Part shown: piece by piece, positions 43,912 to 55,854 of the stretch
Numbering within the stretch: the stretch's first letter is position 1
How the letters are laid out: each line of letters starts with the position of its first letter
The notes under the pieces: model-generated
What the model saw: only the letters and a program-made list of their open reading frames with translations
Databases searched by the model: none
Told to the model about the DNA's origin: nothing
Made by a program: the position numbers and the translations under genes
Assembly (NCBI GenBank): GCA_964023275.1
Contig: OZ029927.1
Coordinates: 20,264,762 to 20,328,761 of the forward strand
Direction of reading: 5' to 3'
Source: Norana najaformis
Lineage: Eukaryota; Annelida; Clitellata; Crassiclitellata; Hormogastridae
Length of the DNA: 64,000 nucleotides

Positions 43912-45603
43912 ATGCCTCGGAAGTGCGTAAATACTGTGGACAACTTTTGTTACATTTGTGGGGAAGTGACATTTGCCAACCAGAAGAAAAGTATCACTTA
44001 TCAAGTCAAGAAGGCATATCATGCTTACTTCGAATGCAAGGTTGGTGACCAAGACAAGCCATGGGCCCCGCATATATGGTGTGCTACATGTACAACACAG
44101 CTTTCACAGTGGTTGAATGGCAAAAGACCATCAATGCCGTTTGCAGTTCCCATGGTGTGGAGAGAGCAAAGCAACCACGTAGATGACTGTTACTTCTGCT
44201 TGGTTCCTCCTCTTTCCGGTGGAATAACGAAGCAAAAGAAGTCGACAATAGTCTACTCAAACATTCCGTCAGCATTGAGACCAGTTCCACATGGTGATGG
44301 ACTTCCTATTCCAGAACCTCCAGCAGAATATATTTTCCTTGATTCATCTGATGAGGACAAGGGTGAGCCGACATGTTCTTCTCCTGGTCCGTCAGCGTGC
44401 AGTGATCCCGATTTTCACTGTGGTGCATCATCAACCCCACACAGAATAACACAGGAAGAACTAAATGACCTTGTTCGTGATTTGGACTTATCCAAAAACA
44501 AGGCGGAATTGCTAGGATCAAGACTCCAACAATGGAATCTTCTAGAAGAAGATGTCACAATTACTTCATATAGAAAGCGCCATCAGCAGTTGGAACCTTT
44601 CTTTATGAAGGAAGGTAATCTGGTATTCTGTTCCAATATTGACGACCTCATGAATGCCTTACAGATCACTCATGACCCACAAGAATGGAGACTCTTTGTA
44701 AACTCTTCAACACTGAGTCTTAAGGCTGTGCTTTTGCACAATGGAAACCGTCTTCCATCTATTCCATTAGCGCATGCTGTCCACATGAAAGAGACATACG
44801 ATAACCTAAAACAGCTACTGCATTCCATTGACTATAACAGGTACAAATGGCACCTGTGTGGTGATTTGAAGGTAGTTGCCATTTTAATGGGACTGCAGCA
44901 AGGATATACAAAATATATGTGTTTCTTGTGTGAGTGGGATAGCCGAGCAAGAGAGTTGCACTACGTGCGGAAGGAATGGACTCCCAGACAAAACATGGCA
45001 GTTGGACAGAAGAATATCCAGCACCCAGCTCTGGTCGAGGCTCACAAAATCCTACTACCACCCCTTCACATCAAACTAGGTTTGGTGAAGAACTTCGTGA
45101 AAGCCATGGACCGCACTTCGCCAGCTTTCCGATACCTGCATGAAAAATTCCCTCGACTCAGAGAAGCAAAGATTAAAGAGGGAGTTTTTGTGGGTCCTCA
45201 GATTAGAGAACTCTTCAAAGATGACCGCTTCAACAACTTGTTGGAGGGTGATGCGAAACAAGCATGGAATGCTTTTCGTCTAGTGTCTACAGACTTTCTG
45301 GGGAATGTTAGGGCAGAAAACTACAAGGAACTAGTAGAAGACATGCTCAAGCAGTACCAGAAATTTCGCTGCAATATGTCTCTGAAGATGCATTTCCTTC
45401 ATTCCCATCTGGATTTCTTCCCTGACAACTATGGTATGGTTAGTGACGAACATGGCGAACGTTTTCATCAAGATATCGCAACAATGGAGCAAAGGTACCA
45501 GGGAAAATGGTCCGCTACAATGTTGGCTGACTACTGCTGGACACTCCGCAGAGATGCTCCCGAACAGCTGTACAAGAGACAGGCAAAAAAATCTAAGAAC
45601 TAG
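43912..45603 (+). CDS. Transposon-encoded 563-residue Cys-rich protein, probable transposase
   Basis: Intact single-exon frame. The N-terminus has zinc-binding-like pairs: C13-x2-C16, C57-x2-C60 and C93-x2-C96. An acidic linker (143-152) follows. The middle and C-terminus contain a segment that could be an RNase-H-like core: RLFVNSSTLSLKAVLLHNG (260-278), LCGDLKVV (315-322), YMCFLC-x-WDSR (335-345) and SDEHGERFHQD (511-521). From memory, proteins with these blocks are widespread and multi-copy in invertebrate genomes as uncharacterised proteins, and the position of N264 is usually Asp in them. If that Asp is catalytic, this copy may be inactive although its frame is open. Assignment as transposase rests on its position inside terminal inverted repeats; no family name is claimed. 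Confidence 0.8.
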   Translation: MPRKCVNTVDNFCYICGEVTFANQKKSITYQVKKAYHAYFECKVGDQDKPWAPHIWCATCTTQLSQWLNGKRPSMPFAVPMVWREQSNHVDDCYFCLVPPLSGGITKQKKSTIVYSNIPSALRPVPHGDGLPIPEPPAEYIFLDSSDEDKGEPTCSSPGPSACSDPDFHCGASSTPHRITQEELNDLVRDLDLSKNKAELLGSRLQQWNLLEEDVTITSYRKRHQQLEPFFMKEGNLVFCSNIDDLMNALQITHDPQEWRLFVNSSTLSLKAVLLHNGNRLPSIPLAHAVHMKETYDNLKQLLHSIDYNRYKWHLCGDLKVVAILMGLQQGYTKYMCFLCEWDSRARELHYVRKEWTPRQNMAVGQKNIQHPALVEAHKILLPPLHIKLGLVKNFVKAMDRTSPAFRYLHEKFPRLREAKIKEGVFVGPQIRELFKDDRFNNLLEGDAKQAWNAFRLVSTDFLGNVRAENYKELVEDMLKQYQKFRCNMSLKMHFLHSHLDFFPDNYGMVSDEHGERFHQDIATMEQRYQGKWSATMLADYCWTLRRDAPEQLYKRQAKKSKN

Positions 45604-46157
45604 TCTATGACCTGGTTTTTACAAATATTAACTGTTAGTGTATCACTATTGGCATGCATTGTGCGATATAAAATTACTTCATTTCAGATTACAAAAAAAC
45701 TAGAGCCAATTCGGCATTTTCACTGTCCTATTCGTGTTCAGCACATACAAATTGATAAGAACTGACTAATTTCATTTCAGTAACATGACTTTTGTAAAAA
45801 TTTGTTGTCCAGTGTTATCTAAGTTTTCGTGGTGCTTAAAAACCGGGAAACTGGGAATGTTGAAGCTCACGATTACAAAAGAAAAAATACCTTATAAACA
45901 CCGGGAAACTAAAAAAGATCATCAATTTTTTGCCTGATTAAACACATTGGGGCAAAATTTAAAAATATTCCCTTCAATATTTATGTGGCCTAGTCAAGAC
46001 TATACCTGATAGCTATCCCTATAATGTCACTTACCACTATACTTGTAAATTATCGCTATACTTGTTAGTCATAACTGTATATACTTGTTACTAATCACTA
46101 TAGACGTTACTAATGATAATAGTTGTTAGCTGTCACTGTTCATATTAGTAGCAGTGT

Positions 46158-49100
46158 CTATACTCTCGTATTTGCACAGTTGGCGTACACAGAATCCGGT
46201 TGTATGGTGTTAGCGTATACTAATTCCTGTGGAGCTGTTCCGAGCGTATTTCCTTTCGGTACCAGATCCAGTTCCGCGTAGATGATTTTATTCGGAGACT
46301 TTTCCGAAGGCGATCGAATAGATTGACTTGGCATAATCACGGCATAGACGTTATTGGGAGCATCCTCCTTGGTCATCGTCGTCGTCGAAGGGGAATCGTG
46401 GCTAGGTCCAGGGTCATGAGATTGGCTATGTCAATAAAATGCACACACCATTCATATTTCAGATGTCAGAGTATCCTATAAGAAGCGTCTTAATGCGTCC
46501 TTACAAATTCACTGACATCATTAAAGGCATTATTATGCGAAACGGTGGTATCTGGTAGCGCGCGGGTCTAAAAACCACCGACTGCGGGTTTGAGCCTGCT
46601 TAATGGATTCTGTTTAGAGACCCTGGTGAAGTTGTTTTGCGAACACATGTTATTCACATTCAGACTCAGATTTACCGACCTTGCGCGTGTAATGTGTGCT
46701 ATGAATAAATAAATAAACAAAAAAGATAAATGGAAAATTTGACAAACAACTAAAGAATTAAATAAACAAACGAAATAAATAGATAAGGAAATAACTAAAC
46801 CAGCAAGTAGCTAACTAACTAAACGAACAAATAAAGAAATAAATAAAAATACACAAAATTAAATAAAATGAGTAAATAAATAAACAAATAAATTAAAAAC
46901 AACGAAATGAAGAAATAAATATAGAAACAAATAATGTTCAGATCGATATTTGGGTAGACATGAACAGTTGGAGAAGAAAGAATTCAAGTGGTCGTTTGGA
47001 GTTCAACACAGATTCCACACAGCTTCTTTGCTTTATAGCCGAATATTCCTAATATTATAAAATAAATGTATTACGTATTAAATTTATTTGCGCTACTCAT
47101 TACTAAGATTATTATTATCATGAGTAAGATGTAGTTGTAAGATTATTATTATCATGTGTAAAATGTAGTTGACAATTTAAGCAATAGAAAGGAAGGTGCG
47201 AAGGAAAATCTGAACTCTCTTCAATGAACTTTATATTACTTTCAGCATGTTCGCCATAATGACGAATAGAATAGTTGCTTGTATTAAAACGAGTTCTTAA
47301 TAATTGAAATTCCGGATTTAATCAGCAAATTCTAGCAGTCTCTGTAATACTGAAATTTTGCAACTTAAAGTCGTCAGCTCATCTATTAGTCTAAAATAAT
47401 GACGATTATTATCAACTTTTTTACGATGACAGGTTGTCCTTATTAAGGCAAAGGTTTTAATATTCTCTATCCGGAATTTAATCGGTAAATTCTGACAAAT
47501 ATAAATTAAATTACACTGTGCCTGACCTGCAATGCAAGTTGAAGAAGATTGTTCTGGAGCAATACAAGGAGAATTGACAGTCATAAAGACTGCTAGTGTT
47601 TAGCAATTAATTGAACTAGATAATTATTATAATATGGAATATTCAAATTAAGAAAGCTGCGAACCTGCGTCGGAGTTTGATGAAAACAACAACAGCTACG
47701 ATAACGATTAAAATCACCAGACAAGCAATTCCGAGACCAATAACGAGAAGCATTCCTAGAACAGGCAGCCAATCAGCGAGAGACAAATAATTATCTGAAT
47801 AATTTTGTCCGATCTAATTAGACCTGATGTAAATTAATCGTTCCTCTTTAACAATGGACCTTAGAGACGTGGCCCTAGCAGCTGAAGGATATTTTGTCCC
47901 AAGCCTAAATTCGACAACAGGAAACAACAGAACAACAGGAACAGTAACCGGACAACCTTTTCGTACGGGTTATATGACCATAGGACGATTGAAAATTCCG
48001 CAGATGCAATTCTGCAGAAAGAGAACTTCTTTAAATATTTTTCACACCGTACAATAAGCCAATTCATTGATTTATTAAAGGCACATATTAAACTCACAAG
48101 TCGGTAAATCTCAATTTGAGGCACGAGACAAATATGGGCGAACAACTTGTCCAGGGTCGTTATGCGGAGTACGCTGAGCTGGCTCGAATCTATATTAGTT
48201 GGACTACAGACCCAGCGCGTGCCGTATAGTAGGGCATAATAGGTTTATGACTTTAAACCATCGTGTATGCGTGCGTTGTCTGGCGTGGTCAATTCGACTG
48301 ATTCTGAGCATCATCTGACAACGACCGACCTATAAACTATTCTAGTCAGACAATGCGATCTTGGATGACATTTATTCGCCTCAGCTTGAAAGGTATTAGA
48401 CGGCAAAAGTATCGAATAAGTTACAATGACTAATTATCATTGTTTTTTACCTGAGCCTTGATCGAAATCATTCAACTTTCTAGAATTGTCATCCGCTATC
48501 AGAATCGGATTTGAATGGCTAACTGTATGGGTGGTAGATGTCTTTAATCGAATGGTCACTGGAGATGATGATGAAGTGGTTTGTGTTGTTGTTGTTGTGA
48601 TCAGTATCGTCGTCGTACTCACTGGAGATGATGAAGATTCCGGAACATAATCTAAACATTGGGAATTTAGACGAAGTCCAAGTAATTTCGAATGAATTCG
48701 TACCTTGTAAACGTAAGTAAGGTGTTGTGCCAATGTTGGCATATAATAATGATAATATAATATTATAATAAGAAATGCTTTGGCAGTTTTGCGTTATGTC
48801 AGTTCGTTACTGATATTCGAATCCATGTATTAAGACTCGTTCGTTTCAACTTGCTTACCAACCGTAGCCAGATTTCTGGTTTCACATAGGCCTACCCATC
48901 GGATTTAGACTGGACTTTTCCAGTGGATTATGATCATTTGACTACGATTACACTTGATGGAACCATCGATTGATGTCACATGCATGATGATAACGGCGCT
49001 GTAATGAGTAGCATTATCAGTCCAGATTAGAAAGTGAAACCATGTGAATGGCTCTGGCTTATACATAACCCGAGTATCCAAAAGGGCGTAAGAAAGCTGT

Positions 49101-52100
49101 AAAATGCTCAGCTTTATGTGGTACACAAAAATCACAAGCTTCTCTATGCGAGTTTAAAAGTGTCAGCTGTAAAGTGTCGTGACCTAATACATGCACATTC
49201 TTAAATGCATATAACAAAGGATAACGTGGCATGACACTAACATCTTACCTAGGCCAAGTAGTTGAGCCTGTTCGCCAGATACACTTAGTCTGAGTGACCG
49301 ATTGACTTAAACGCCGACAGGGTGCAGGAAAGTTTTTAGGCCTACATAATGGCTCATTTACTGAAGCTTATAATATAATATGCAATAGACAGCGCTTGGA
49401 GGGTATCAAGAGCTGTAGGTACAACATAAAGTCACCAGTGACTGAAGCCTTCTGAATTAGGAAACCGCGCCATAGAACTCATTGGACTGGAATTGACTAG
49501 CATGCATTTATTTGTACTGCTATTTTGTAAAATGCTGGAATCAGATGCGAGTATTTTCAATTACTGAATAACCTTGAATACAGATGTAGCGATATTTCTG
49601 AGAGCAGTCGCAGTCTGTCCACTTTCCAGTATTTGGTATTAGACATAGGCAGTCGCCATTTGTATACGCACTCGGGCTGTTATCGTTCCATTTGGAGTAT
49701 TTGATCTCTTCAGATCCTAAATCAGCAACAGTTTCGGTCTTAACAAGTGTTGGCATCAGAAGTAATTACAGAATTGTTGCGTTCAATTGCTTGAATTAGC
49801 CTTCTGCCATATACCTTTTCAACAAAATTATTATTAATTAGCATACGATGAGTGTTTGCGGCTATTCACAGTTGTTTCTTAATAAAGCGATAAAGATGCA
49901 GCAAACTCATCTAGCATTATAATTACAGGCTTTGGCCTACATAACCCTACGTAAAGCATTTATTGGCTTTGCGTAGAGAATGCGTATTATTAATTAAAGC
50001 ATTAAATAATTATGTATAGCACATAAACCTTGGTCATCCTCTTGGGCTAAGTGTATATCTAGTGGATAGAATTTCCTCTTCTACTCACTTTGACCATATA
50101 TCCAGTACCATTTTTCTTTCCGCAGTCCAATCCAATAATTTCCATTGAGTAACCATCCGGAAATACTAGAGATATCGACTTCTTCGAAGGTCGCAAGATC
50201 AGATCCTTCTTGGAGACAAAGATTTCTAGCGTTAAACCATGTGGCTGTTATGTCGTGGATTTTGTAGCATCCATTGCCCATCTGATGATGACCGTCTGGA
50301 CAGTTGGAATCTGAAAATTTTACACATCTTTTGCAGAACATGTAACCTAATCGTCTTTCCATTCCAAAAGCCTTATTTCCTACTTACATCATGGCCCCGT
50401 TTCTGTTTTGGTTTGTTAATTAACAGGACTGCTTAAAACAAAGGAGCCTATTATGCTTGCGTAAGTAATCCTAAATTTTCCAGAGCCTAGAAAACGTAAA
50501 CTATACGTAAATAATAGGAAATCAGTCCCATACCAGAGAAAGAGCGCTAGAGCTTATCAAAACCCCACGTCGATCTGACAGTCTTCCTTCCATTGTAGTT
50601 TTGATCTGAATATGCTTTACTTTTATCAGTAGATTAACAGGTGTTATAGCCTCAGTGGAAAGAAATGGAATGTAACTGCTAAATTTTTAGTGCATTTTCT
50701 CCAAAGACGTGTTGAGATACTTACCGCGGATGAAACGACAGATGAAGTTTCTTTTAGAAGTCGCTAAGGCAGTGTTAAAGGTGATATTTCTTCCTGTCAC
50801 TGCTCGTAAATAAGCGTATTTATAAGAGTAATAGTCCACAAGCGGATAAATGGCTTCATCTGAAGAAGACACATTCCTGAATGAAAGTAGCTAAATACAG
50901 CAGCACTCCCCAACACAAAATGGCCTATGTATGAGTAGATAACGATAGTTGGCTGATATGCTGATTAGGCAAGTAAGTATGTAGTTTGTGCCAGCATACT
51001 ACGTATGCGAATATGTACGTATGTATGTATGTATGATTATGTATATATGTACATGAGTATGTTAGTAGGTAGATATGTAAGTTTGTGAATATGCTTGTAT
51101 GCATATATGCATTCATGTATGTATGATGTATGTATGTATGTATGAATGTATGTAAGTATGCATGTGTGTATGCAGGTCTGTGTATACAGCGGAGCTGCCT
51201 TTCTTTATTTTAGGTGTGTTTCCAATGATTTGTTGTTGTTATCTCCCATTGTGGCAAAAATAAAGGTGTTCATATGTACAGAAATGCACATACATACATA
51301 TAGGCATGCATACATAATATACATGCATCCATGCATGCAAACAGACATATATACGCACATGCATACATTTATGTATTATGTATATATGGTTTTACGAATA
51401 TACATAAATGTGTTCATAAATACATTGATGCAAACATGTATACATACATATATACATCTATACAAACATGCATATATGAAGACATACATAAATATATACT
51501 TCAATCATCAGTCAATCAATCATTTTTATTTTTTGAAACCGTTCAAACAAACAAACAAAGATCTTCGTAAGAACAATGTACAATATCTCCATGGGTATCA
51601 AAATATACATTTCATTTTATTTAAACCGTTGAAACAAACAAATAAACAAAAATATTCTTAAGAACAGCGTATAAAATCTCCACGGGAATCATCAGGCAGG
51701 TCCGAAAGGACAAGGTCCCGCATAATCGAACCGCCTATAACCTAATACAAATGTGCATATGGCGCATGATCAGCTTACGATATATCAACCGAAGTATGTC
51801 ATTAAGACATTTATGGCAAAACTAAAACATAACCAAAACCAATAATCATAAACAAACATACAAGACTAAATTAACTATTGGAAATTTGCTCAAATAGGTA
51901 CGCAAATGTCTCTTAAATACTTATGTATTAACTGCATTCGACCAACAACACTTGCAGAGGCTCGTACACTCATCTTTTCCTAATCAAAGAAAAGCTGTCT
52001 CCTATTGCCAGATCTGTTCTGATAAATTGCTTTGATGTTCTAGGTCCAGCCATTACAAACTAGGCAGTAAACGCATATCAGAAGGCAAACTATTCCACAA

Positions 52101-52589
52101 GTCAGGACCAATACATTTAGCAAAGAATTGTCTGGTATTTGTGAGGGCCGACCCCGATAGTACCAGTCTTAGACCTAATGAAGTAGGTATGACGTCCAAG
52201 ATAAGTTAGAAAAATAATCATTAAAAGAAGTGGGAAGTAGATGGTGATCATACCGATACATAAACTCATAAATTTGCAATTTGTTAATACATGCATGTAT
52301 GTAATATGTACGTATGCTTCTATGAACACGGGATACAAGAGCAAAACATAAAAACAGAGGAAGTACAATTGGGTCATTGTACACAAAACATTGAATTCTC
52401 TAAACAAATGACTGACTGCCTCATATGTCGTTGTAATTCAGTTTTAAGGCAATCTTCGCTATGGTAATTATCGAATAAGTATGTCCACTGTAGATTTTGT
52501 AAATTAACATTAGATGAAACGCGCAACTGAAAATATAATTTATTGCGAAGCATTTTTGACATGAACACGAAATTTAGCCTTCCAAGCAC

Positions 52590-52621
<32 letters not shown>

Positions 52622-55554
52622 TAATAATAATAATATTAATAATATTAATAGTAGTGGTAGTGGTAGTAGTAGTAGTAGTAGTAGTAATAATAATAATAAT
52701 AATAGTAATAATAATAATAATAAGACAATTTCTAAAGCGCCGTAACACGGCCGAGGCCGAAGAAAAGGGCGCTGTACGTAAGTACACAATAATGAAGCTT
52801 TACGCCTTTCCTATTTCTTAAAACCGAATAGAAGACGATACATCAAGATACTGCATACTATCAATTCAGTCAACTGTACATCATTAGCAGAAAACAGCAG
52901 CTCTCCTGCATACTGAGATGAAGAATCTCTTCTGAGTTTGCCTTTTGAGTCGAGGTATAATTACACGCACGATAGAACGACAGTTTTATGTGATCCGCGC
53001 CTCCGATTCACATTTGGGTGTGACTTTGCGCGCGTTGCAAATTTTCGTAATAATAATCCACATCACTTTTGGACTGCCTTAAGTCATCAAATACCTGCAC
53101 ACCCAAATACTTAATTAAAGAAGTCAACCGAATTAATGGAGTGCGAACACCATAACATAGGATCAATAGTCTGAGAGAGACATAGAGCGACAGAGAGACA
53201 GAGAGAATATGCCATTTTATCAAACCGTACGCAGCAAGACTTAGCATAACAAAACTCAAAAGTTTCATCTGAAACCTTGAAAACCAAGTACCGAGGTATA
53301 AATCCAGTGATGTCGTCCCGTATATAAGAAACAACCGCAGACCAGGTTTTATGTGACAGCTTGCATCAGTATGCCTTAGACTTGCAAAAACATTCATAAA
53401 CAGATTAAACATTGCAGGTACCAGCGTAGTACCCCCTGTGACTACCACCATCCTTACTGAATACTTATGTATTAACTGCATTCTACCAACAACACTTGCA
53501 GAGGCTCGTACACTCATCTTTTCCTAATCAAAGAAAAGCTGTCTCCTATTGCCAGATCTGTTCTGATAAATTGCTTTGATGTTCTAGGTCCAGCCATTAC
53601 TTCAATTATTTACTTCTCATTGGATGAAGGACCCTTTCCGTCCGCCTTTGCTCATGCCGTAGTTCATCCCAAACGTTGTCACCCTACCCTTATGCATAGA
53701 GCTCATGATGTCCAAATGAGCAGCAAGAAGTTTTTCATTGCCTTTGGGGATTTGGTCCTCCTGTAATAAATTGGTTTCAAAATATCTCAGTCCATGCACT
53801 CAGTCTGTATGAGGCCTACTTAAATGTCAGCTATTCGTCTAATGCTTTGCAAACAAGTATTTAAATTCATTCTTTAATCTCTAGTCTTATCATTATTCAA
53901 CCAGGTCATCTGATTGCCTTTTGTCATACCTAAAACTAGAACTGTTCTTAGTGAAAGAGTTGTTTTCGGTTGATGGACCTAGGGTTTGGAACTCTCTTCC
54001 TGTATCAGCTCGTTCTGCTCAGTCGCTTGTGTCATTTAGTTCTCAACTTGAGACTTGTCTTTTTCAAATTGATTATCCACCATGGGCTCTCTGTCTTAGC
54101 AGACTAATGCCTCTCTGTCTTAATGGACTACCATCTGGATGTGGGCTTGATTACGGCTTGGGTTTGAGGCGCCATCAGTTTATCTCTTGTGCATTACTCA
54201 CCGTTGCTATAAATGTTAATAATTAATAATAATTATAATCATAATAAAATTACCCTGACAAGTCCGACTTATTGCCATGCCAAAGACGCTGGTGCGCTAC
54301 CAAGACTATTAATTTGGAACCCAAATAAAGAGCCATTAGCAAGACCCTATAATTCAAAATTGCTTACTAGCGGTAGGTGTTCAATATGAATGGCAGAGTC
54401 AAGAGTAAAACTATCACAAATCCCAGGCCGCAAAGAAGTCACGAAGAAATCATCTATTTCTTAAGCATACCCTGTTAAATAGGTGACTTTGACAAAGCAA
54501 ATGCACAAATCACCGCATTTGTACAAGTTAATAATTGACTGACTGATTTACTGACTGGCTGACTGATTCACTGACGGACTTACTGAATGATGCATGTCAT
54601 TTAGTTAATACACCAACCTTTTTTTCTTCCACTGGTCCACTCCCAGTAATTTAGTTTTGATCGATTGGCATTCGTTATTACATCCCAGAACAGTTTCGCA
54701 GAAGAATCATTAATAAACGCTGCCAAGGCGGACTGAACAGTTTTATTTGTTATGATGGCCAGCGACGATGAATTCACTTTGCACCAGTCGTTAGCTGATG
54801 CTTGGTTAAGTCGAAAGTTCCCATAATGGTATGCGTAGTATGAGTAATCAGTGTCTGTAATCAAGCAAACTGAAAACTCCTCGTAACATTTTCTGTAATA
54901 CGTAACGACGGTCGTGACAAAATTCACTAAAGAAAAGGAAATATATTCAGGCAATTTATAAGCAAGTTGAACAATTAAGACCTGTACACAGAAAAGACAA
55001 AGAAAGACCAAAAGCTCATGTCACAAGTTGCTATAGGCTACCTATTATAGAAATATGTGGGCTTACGCATATTATTTCATAGTTTGGGCTTGATCAAAAT
55101 AAATTAACTCCTTTAAATATCAGGCGCACATAATCCGTTCTTGGCTTCCAAAAATAATTTTATTTATATTAATAAATCTAAAAAAATTAAACATAACCGA
55201 TCAAGCTTCCATATATATGCATGAAGCTATTTGTAATTGGCAGCAATACAGGAAGGTCTTTGAACAGAACTGAAATGTTTGGGATAATGAATCTTCAATG
55301 TTGATCATCTGAACCAATCGCCTGAGTTCCACCCTTCCTTTACAGACAAAAAGCAGACTGAATAGGCCTACAGGGCTATCATATATAAATGAATCTGTCG
55401 ACTACAGTAGGGCGCTACACTAAATCGCCCTAACCTTATTACATGCGTAGTCTATGAGTTTTCATAAAAACCTAAAATTAGTAAAACAAGTAAGTGTAAA
55501 ATAAACCGACAGCCACTCACCAGCTGATAACAGGTAAATGAAAGAAATCTTCAT
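46158..55554 (-). CDS. L2: type I membrane receptor with two C-type-lectin-like domains and an ITIM/YxN tail
   Basis: Tandem paralog of L1 with the same eight exons on the - strand: 55554-55521, 54926-54618, 50859-50725, 50310-50089, 49716-49573, 48651-48451, 47794-47665 and 46401-46158. That gives 1419 nt and 472 residues, with all phases matching. The parts are signal peptide MKISFIYLLSAG, first lectin-like domain, second domain (TWFNARNLCLQEGSDLATF, YWIGL, WTDCDC), Thr-rich stalk, TM helix without charges, and tail. Tail tyrosines are 411 (NVYAVI), 433 (IIYAEL), 454 (LVYAN) and 464 (SVYAN). The tail differs from L1 at about 10 of 80 positions. In exon 4 about 34 of 74 residues differ, with length changes in three ectodomain exons. 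It is probably an inhibitory or adaptor-recruiting recognition receptor; ligand and cell type unknown. Intron 2 is filled with LINE fragments. A second signal-peptide exon lies upstream at 57285-57318. Confidence 0.8.
46545..46700 (+). mobile_element. tRNA-derived SINE S1 in the last L2 intron
   Basis: Paralog of 30985-31170: TGGTAGCGCGCGGG, GGGTTTGAGCC, body gtgaagttgttttgcgaaca, followed by an (AAAT)n tail to about 46930. Confidence 0.7.
48125..48245 (-). mobile_element. tRNA-derived SINE S1, reverse orientation, in L2
   Basis: Paralog of 32890-33010, with GATTCGAGCC-type B box on the - strand (ggctcgaatc). Confidence 0.55.
48830..49040 (+). mobile_element. LINE 3' end in an L2 intron
   Basis: Contains aagactcgttcgtttcaact (C-terminal KTRSFQLAYQP), ttccagtggattatgatc and ataacggcgctgtaatg. 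Paralog or relative of 33560-33820. Confidence 0.6.
51000..51500. repeat. TATG and ACAT microsatellites in L2 intron 2
   Basis: Two arrays: 51000-51180 of the TATG type and 51285-51495 of the ACAT type. Long open frames over them (51146-51661 and others) are repeat artefacts. Confidence 0.85.
51650..53600 (-). mobile_element. LINE reverse-transcriptase fragments with a 145-bp direct repeat
   Basis: On the - strand 53517-53008 keeps worn reverse transcriptase blocks: GGTTLVPAMFNLFMN (motif B region), and SLIKYLGVQVFDDLRQS near the thumb. The segment 52384-52120 encodes a C-terminal part (KLQIYEFMYRYDHHLLPTSF). A 145-bp stretch is present twice almost identically, at 51911-52056 and 53457-53601, flanking these parts. 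A trinucleotide array (52590-52728) and a LINE 3' end (52730-52775, aaagcgccgtaacacgg) sit inside. All are decayed and non-functional. Confidence 0.65.
52590..52728. repeat. (AAT)n/(AGT)n trinucleotide array
   Basis: Runs of aat, then agtggt and agt, then aat again. It forms the A/T-rich tail of a LINE end on the - strand. Overlapping frames encode only poly-Ile, poly-Val or poly-Leu. Confidence 0.9.
53620..54235 (+). mobile_element. 5'-truncated LINE, ORF2 C-terminus
   Basis: Frames encode a worn 'PKTRTVLSERVVFG' stretch, then DGPRVWNSLPVSARSAQS and LVSFSSQLETCLFQID (53974-54070), the CR1/L2-like C-terminus. The 3' end has gaggcgccatcag and an AATAAT tail. Confidence 0.75.
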
Positions 55555-55854
55555 TTTCAACAACTTTAATACTTTCAATGTTTAGCTTCCTTTCTAAACG
55601 ACTTTAACCTCCTGCGATTTACAGACTATGTGCCTAGATCTCCGTTTTACCGCCATACGCCACCAAACTATGTGGTTTCAAGTTACTTCCTGATGTGTTT
55701 ATCCTGAGATGCGAACAGCATCAACTGGCGCATACACGAAGTCCTAACAGAGAATTGACCGTATTATAAACACATTTGGCACTTGACACCCACATGTACA
55801 GTATATATATATATAATAGAGTATTTGGCACATGATATACATATGTGCGTACGT

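Larger units (their letters stand above)
43462..45814. mobile_element. Complete DNA transposon with CACTGG terminal inverted repeats
   Basis: The 2353-bp element has ends CACTGGTCAACA (43462) and, inverted, CACTGGACAACA (at 45814). Inside the ends, a perfect 16-bp inverted pair GTGCTGAACACGAATA lies at 43522-43537 and 45729-45744, then TTGGCTCTCGTT/TTGGCTCTAGTT. The inverted repeats therefore span about 110 bp. The flanks show a TTA duplication (43459-43461 and 45815-45817). The L1 unit has an empty site at about 30270. One intact gene (43912-45603) fills it. CACT ends with a 3-bp duplication recall the CACTA/CMC group, but the protein is not a recognisable CACTA transposase. Confidence 0.85.

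Noticed and set aside
44759..45261. - strand frames inside the transposon gene
   Set aside because: Antisense shadows of the 563-residue frame.
51146..51661. 171-codon frame in L2 intron 2
   Set aside because: It runs through TATG and ACAT microsatellites; composition (Met, His, Tyr, Ile, Thr) follows from the repeats.
52374..52821. Frames with poly-Ile, poly-Thr, poly-Val and poly-Leu
   Set aside because: Produced by the AAT/AGT trinucleotide array at 52590-52728.
53008..53517. 169-codon frame as a host membrane protein
   Set aside because: Hydrophobic appearance is misleading; blocks such as GGTTLVPAMFNLFMN and KYLGVQVFDDL are worn reverse-transcriptase sequence.
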